The translations under genes were made by a program, and so were the position numbers. Below are positions 61,178-64,000 of a stretch of 64,000 nucleotides of DNA, in pieces (positions within the stretch are counted from its first letter, which is position 1; the number at the start of each line of letters is the position of its first letter). The notes below the pieces were generated by a model, which had not been told where the DNA came from, searched no databases, and saw nothing but the letters and a program-made list of their open reading frames with translations. The stretch comes from CAZKCK01 sp964552325 (lineage in GTDB: Bacteria; Bacteroidota; Bacteroidia; Bacteroidales; TTA-H9), in the NCBI GenBank assembly GCA_964552325.1, contig CAZKHA010000003.1:1-64000 (forward strand), written 5' to 3'.

Positions 61178-61211
61178 ACACCTCTTTTAAAGTCATTTAG
61201 GGAGGTGTTTT
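61178..61211 (+). terminator. terminator of the tRNA-Arg gene
   Basis: ACACCTC (61178-61184) pairs with GAGGTGT (61202-61208), followed by TTT. It begins seven bases after the tRNA and ends its transcript. Confidence 0.7.
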
Positions 61212-61407
61212 CTGTTTTATCGGCCTTATTTATCGCGGACTCGCTTACATAAAATTGTGATGATAATGCTTCGTATCGTGATTATAAATGTTTGAAATTT
61301 AAGTTTATACACTTTACTTTTAAGTTATTAACAATCAAGTTTAGTAAAATTACGCAGGTTTGCGATGTAAAAAGTAGTGCCCTCTATGCAGTTAAGCTAA
61401 AAAATGC

Positions 61408-61415
61408 TATTTTTG
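61408..61415 (+). promoter_or_regulatory. -7 promoter element for the TPR protein gene
   Basis: TATTTTTG fits TAnnTTTG and ends 20 bases before the ATG at 61436. The -33 element is not clear. It supports 61436 as the start rather than an in-frame ATG at 61292. Confidence 0.45.
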
Positions 61416-61435
61416 CACCCTTAAAAAATTACCTC

Positions 61436-62125
61436 ATGGCTAAGAAAATTGAAAATGCTGATGAAAAGATTGTAGCTGTTGAAGAAGCCCTCAGCAGGAG
61501 CGAAATGTTTATTGAAAAAAACCAAAAGATTATTATTATTGCACTTGCTGCAATAGTTATCGTTGTGTTAGGGTTTTTGGGTTATCGGAAGTTTATATCA
61601 GAGCCCCGCGAAATCAAAGCTAATAACGAGATTTTCAGTGCGCAAGGGTATTTTGAGCAAGATTCACTTGATAAAGCCCTGAATGGCGATGGTCAAAATG
61701 CTGGCTTTATTGACATTATTAACGATTATGGTTCAACCAAAGCTGGTAATCTTGCCAAGTATTATGCTGGTGTTAGCTACCTGAAAAAAGGCGAGTTCCA
61801 AAAAGCAGTTGAGTATCTTGAAGGTTTCAGCACCGAAGACCCATTAGTTGGACCCATGGCCATTGGTGCCTTAGGAGATGCTTACCTTGAACTGGGCAAA
61901 AACGAAAAAGCAGTAGCTCAATATATGAAGGCTTCATCTGCCAGTGACAATGAATTAACTTCGCCTGTATTTTTGATGAAAGCCGGAATGACCTACGAAT
62001 TGCTAGGCACCTACGATAAAGCCCTTGAGGTTTATAAAACCATCAAAACCAATTATCCAAGGAGTTTTGAAGGAAGGGATATCGATAAATATATTGCACG
62101 CGCCGAAGGTTTCATTACCAAGTAA
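61436..62125 (+). CDS. membrane-anchored TPR protein (YfgM/BamD-like region)
   Basis: A 229-residue protein. One membrane helix lies at residues about 35-55 (IIIIALAAIVIVVLGFLGY), after a short charged segment. The remainder, outside the cytoplasm, forms tetratricopeptide-like repeats (AKYYAGVSYLKKGEFQKAVEYL; GDAYLELGKNEKAVAQYMKA; AGMTYELLGTYDKALEVYKTI). The layout matches the YfgM-like family, which assists secreted protein folding in proteobacteria. In Bacteroidota such proteins are conserved but functionally open. It ends at 62125 and a terminator hairpin follows. Confidence 0.8.
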   Translation: MAKKIENADEKIVAVEEALSRSEMFIEKNQKIIIIALAAIVIVVLGFLGYRKFISEPREIKANNEIFSAQGYFEQDSLDKALNGDGQNAGFIDIINDYGSTKAGNLAKYYAGVSYLKKGEFQKAVEYLEGFSTEDPLVGPMAIGALGDAYLELGKNEKAVAQYMKASSASDNELTSPVFLMKAGMTYELLGTYDKALEVYKTIKTNYPRSFEGRDIDKYIARAEGFITK

Positions 62126-62144
62126 AAATATTCTCATCTTTGTA

Positions 62145-62171
62145 CCTGACCATTTGGTCAGGTTTTTTTTT
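62145..62171 (+). terminator. terminator between the TPR gene and fmt
   Basis: CCTGACC (62145-62151) pairs with GGTCAGG (62156-62162), 4-base loop, then nine T bases. The last T is eight bases before the fmt start codon, so the hairpin lies in the fmt leader as well. Confidence 0.85.
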
Positions 62172-62179
62172 GCACTAAA

Positions 62180-63148
62180 ATGACCCAAAAAAGTTTACGT
62201 ATCGTTTATATGGGAACTCCCGAATTTGCGGTAGAACCTTTAAAAGTATTGGTTGATAACGGTTTAGATATAGCCGCAGTGGTAACTGTTCCCGATAAAC
62301 CTGCAGGAAGAGGGCAAGTCTTACGTGAAAGCCCTGTTAAACAGTATGCCACAAGCATGCAACTAAGGGTTCTTCAGCCCGAGAAGCTAAGGCAACAATC
62401 ATTTATTGATGAACTTATTGAATTAAATGCCGATTTGTTTATTGTTGTGGCTTTTAGGATGTTGCCTCAAGCAGTTTGGAGTTTGCCAAGATTAGGCACT
62501 TTTAACCTACATGCTTCCTTATTGCCTAACTATAGGGGCGCTGCTCCCATAAATCATGCAATTATTAATGGTGAAACCGAAACCGGAATAAGCACTTTTT
62601 TCATCAATGAAACCATTGATACAGGTGCAATTATTTTACAGCAAAGGGTTGATATTAAGCCTACAGAAACGGCTGGAACACTACATGATACGTTAATGTT
62701 TGAGGGAGGAAAACTAGTATTGGATACCGTAAAACTAATTGTAGCCGGGAATCAAGTTCCCGTAGAACAAACTCAATTAGAAAATTTAAGTACCCGAATC
62801 CTACCCGCACCAAAGATCTTTAAGGAAGATTGTAAGGTCAATTTTCACCAAACAGCACAACGAGTTCATAACTTAATACGGGGTTTAAGCCCTTACCCGG
62901 CGGCCTTTTGTACCATGAGCCATCCAACGGCAGGTGATGTTGTAATTAAAATATTTGAATCGAGTATTAGCCCTAGTATGGGCCAAGCCCCAGGAACAGT
63001 GTGCACCGATGGAAAAACATACCTGCGAGTTCAGTGCATAGATTCTTGTATAGATTTGATTGATATACAATTAAGTGGAAAGCGCAGGTTGAGTGTTACT
63101 GATTTTTTGCGAGGTTTCCATCATCCTGACTTGCTAAAAAACGCCTAA
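62180..63148 (+). CDS. fmt: methionyl-tRNA formyltransferase
   Basis: A 322-residue enzyme that formylates initiator Met-tRNA. The N-terminal domain has SLRIVYMGTPEFA, PDKPAGRGQ and the folate/catalytic segment NLHASLLPNYRGAAPI with Asn109 and His111, with the catalytic Asp147 in ETIDTGAII. The C-terminal tRNA-binding OB-type domain follows from about residue 205. Length is normal. The start codon lies only eight bases after the terminator T tract; a near-consensus -7 element (CATCTTTG at 62135-62142) could start the transcript within the hairpin. Confidence 0.96.
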   Translation: MTQKSLRIVYMGTPEFAVEPLKVLVDNGLDIAAVVTVPDKPAGRGQVLRESPVKQYATSMQLRVLQPEKLRQQSFIDELIELNADLFIVVAFRMLPQAVWSLPRLGTFNLHASLLPNYRGAAPINHAIINGETETGISTFFINETIDTGAIILQQRVDIKPTETAGTLHDTLMFEGGKLVLDTVKLIVAGNQVPVEQTQLENLSTRILPAPKIFKEDCKVNFHQTAQRVHNLIRGLSPYPAAFCTMSHPTAGDVVIKIFESSISPSMGQAPGTVCTDGKTYLRVQCIDSCIDLIDIQLSGKRRLSVTDFLRGFHHPDLLKNA

Positions 63149-63248
63149 TTCAGTATTCATGCACTATAATAGCTGAACCTTAGAAAGATAGGAGTTATAA
63201 ACAATTTTACTATTTTATTAACAAAATGCCTCTGAACTCTATATACTA

Positions 63249-63279
63249 CTTGCTTTTTATGGTTTTTAATATATATTTG
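63249..63279 (+). promoter_or_regulatory. promoter of the HU gene
   Basis: CTTG at 63249-63252, 19 bases, then TATATTTG at 63272-63279. The ATG at 63320 follows 40 bases later. A full Bacteroidota-type promoter. Confidence 0.65.
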
Positions 63280-63319
63280 CACGAACATTCAGATCTTTAC
63301 TTTTAAAACCACTTTAAAA

Positions 63320-63592
63320 ATGAACAAAGCAGATTTAATCAGTGCAATGGCTGAAAATGCCGGAATTACTAAAGCCAAAGCTAAGAAAGCCCTCGATGCT
63401 TTTATTGGAACTACTACAGCTTCTTTAAAAGAAGGACAAAGAGTATCATTAATCGGTTTCGGAACTTTTAGCGTTTCAAAACGTTCAGCACGTACAGGCA
63501 GAAACCCTAAAACCCAACAAACTATGCAAATTGCTGCTAAAAAAGTAGTAAAATTTAAACCAGGTGCTGAATTGGCCGGAGAAATCAAATAA
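63320..63592 (+). CDS. HU family DNA-binding protein
   Basis: A 90-residue histone-like protein. The typical N-terminal MNKADLISAMAENAGITKAKAKKAL pattern is followed by the VSLIGFGTFSVSKRSARTGRNPKTQ beta-arm segment, with the Pro at the arm tip position, and a closing helix (KVVKFKPGAEL). It binds and bends DNA without strong sequence preference and compacts the chromosome. It is transcribed alone, between its own promoter and a terminator. Confidence 0.96.
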   Translation: MNKADLISAMAENAGITKAKAKKALDAFIGTTTASLKEGQRVSLIGFGTFSVSKRSARTGRNPKTQQTMQIAAKKVVKFKPGAELAGEIK

Positions 63593-63613
63593 CGCCAGCC
63601 ATAAACTTTTGTA

Positions 63614-63639
63614 CCCAGACATTTTGTCTGGGTTTTTTT
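63614..63639 (+). terminator. terminator of the HU gene
   Basis: CCCAGACA (63614-63621) pairs with TGTCTGGG (63625-63632), followed by seven T bases. Begins 22 bases after the HU stop. Confidence 0.9.
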
Positions 63640-63753
63640 ATGCCGTTTTGTTTACTTTTTAAACAGTTGGTATATAAGGTAATGTACTATTTTGAGCAAG
63701 ATTATCAACCATATGGCAGCGTTTTCATGTCATGGCATGCTTTTTGGTTAAAG

Positions 63754-63785
63754 ATGGAAACTAAATAAACTAAAATAGTTTCCAT
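63754..63785 (+). promoter_or_regulatory. palindromic operator candidate before the TetR gene
   Basis: A perfect 10-base inverted repeat, ATGGAAACTA (63754-63763) and TAGTTTCCAT (63776-63785), separated by 12 bases. It ends one base before the start codon of the regulator gene. TetR-type repressors bind such palindromes, so autoregulation is likely. Confidence 0.6.
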
Positions 63786-63786
63786 T

Positions 63787-64000
63787 ATGAAGAACGAATC
63801 CACCTACACGAATCGTATTGTTGATGTCAGCCGTACCTTGTTTTTTAGATATGGCTATAGTCGCGTATCAGTTGATGAAATTGCTGCCGAATTGAGTATT
63901 AGTAAAAAGACTATTTATCAGCATTTTAAGGGTAAAAAAGAAATCCTACTGGCCATTTTAAACATACTGAAGGAAAACCTGAACAACGACATTGACCAAG
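63787..64000 (+). CDS. TetR family regulator, truncated at the window edge
   Basis: The first 71 codons of a TetR-type transcriptional regulator; the rest lies outside the window. The helix-turn-helix is present: RTLFFRYGYSRVSVDEIAAE, then LSISKKTIYQHFKGKKEIL. TetR proteins repress efflux or catabolic genes until a small ligand binds the C-terminal half. The initiator ATG at 63787 is right next to a palindromic operator candidate. Confidence 0.88.
   Translation, partial: MKNESTYTNRIVDVSRTLFFRYGYSRVSVDEIAAELSISKKTIYQHFKGKKEILLAILNILKENLNNDIDQ

Noticed and set aside
1..64000. CRISPR arrays, insertion sequences, phage genes
   Set aside because: No regularly spaced repeats, no transposase or integrase motifs and no phage structural genes were seen on either strand.

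Overview
The window looks like a chromosomal segment of a free-living or host-associated member of the Bacteroidota. It is AT-rich. Many genes sit behind the Bacteroidota promoter pattern (TTTG or TTG, about 18-22 bases, then TAnnTTTG). Families typical of the phylum recur: a SusA-like neopullulanase, a beta-propeller hybrid sensor kinase, DUF2851, a DUF721 protein, and an IgGFc-binding-like surface protein. No rRNA, CRISPR array, prophage or insertion sequence was found. An [FeFe]-hydrogenase-type regulator and an oxygen-sensitive-looking Fe-S/molybdenum cluster suggest an anaerobic lifestyle; this is inference.

Layout. 1-279: non-coding, with several hairpins. 280-5370: a DUF721 protein and a three-gene alpha-glucan operon (neopullulanase, SLC45-like transporter, lipoprotein amylase). 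5668-10123: two hybrid histidine kinases. 10453-13939: a DNA-damage locus, with DNA polymerase IV divergent from a self-cleaving LexA-like repressor and an exonuclease/GIY-YIG protein; a 38-base inverted repeat lies between them. 14018-18860: ENPP-type phosphodiesterase, TruA, a TM1266-like regulator, a GRAM protein and an LpxR-like protein with a lipoprotein-like N-terminus. 18975-21949: a trehalose-synthase-like GH13 enzyme overlapping a soluble histidine kinase. 22064-26689: geranylgeranyl-reductase-type flavoprotein, DUF2851, and an NSS transporter with a 46-residue partner. 26911-40069: three large sensor kinases, a receiver-only protein, a nucleotide-sugar dehydratase and an SSS symporter with a small membrane protein. 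40072-43230: epimerase, MiaA and glycosyltransferase.

43280-58914 is the most distinctive region. It is a gene set related to the E. coli yge/ygf region: ygfK, two PLP enzymes, a molybdenum hydroxylase, ssnA and hyuA in one tight operon, with a mocA-like gene divergent from it and ygeY-ygeW beyond. Homologous sets have recently been linked to anaerobic purine/urate breakdown. This version lacks a recognisable YgeX (diaminopropionate ammonia-lyase) and carries two different fold-II PLP enzymes instead. The molybdenum enzyme has no FAD domain, so YgfK, which carries flavin, NAD(P) and Fe-S motifs, is a plausible electron partner. A RelA/SpoT-type HD hydrolase and an OsmC protein follow.

59049-64000: an IgGFc-binding-like secreted protein without a sorting domain, tRNA-Arg(TCT), a TPR membrane protein, Fmt, HU, and the start of a TetR regulator cut by the window edge.
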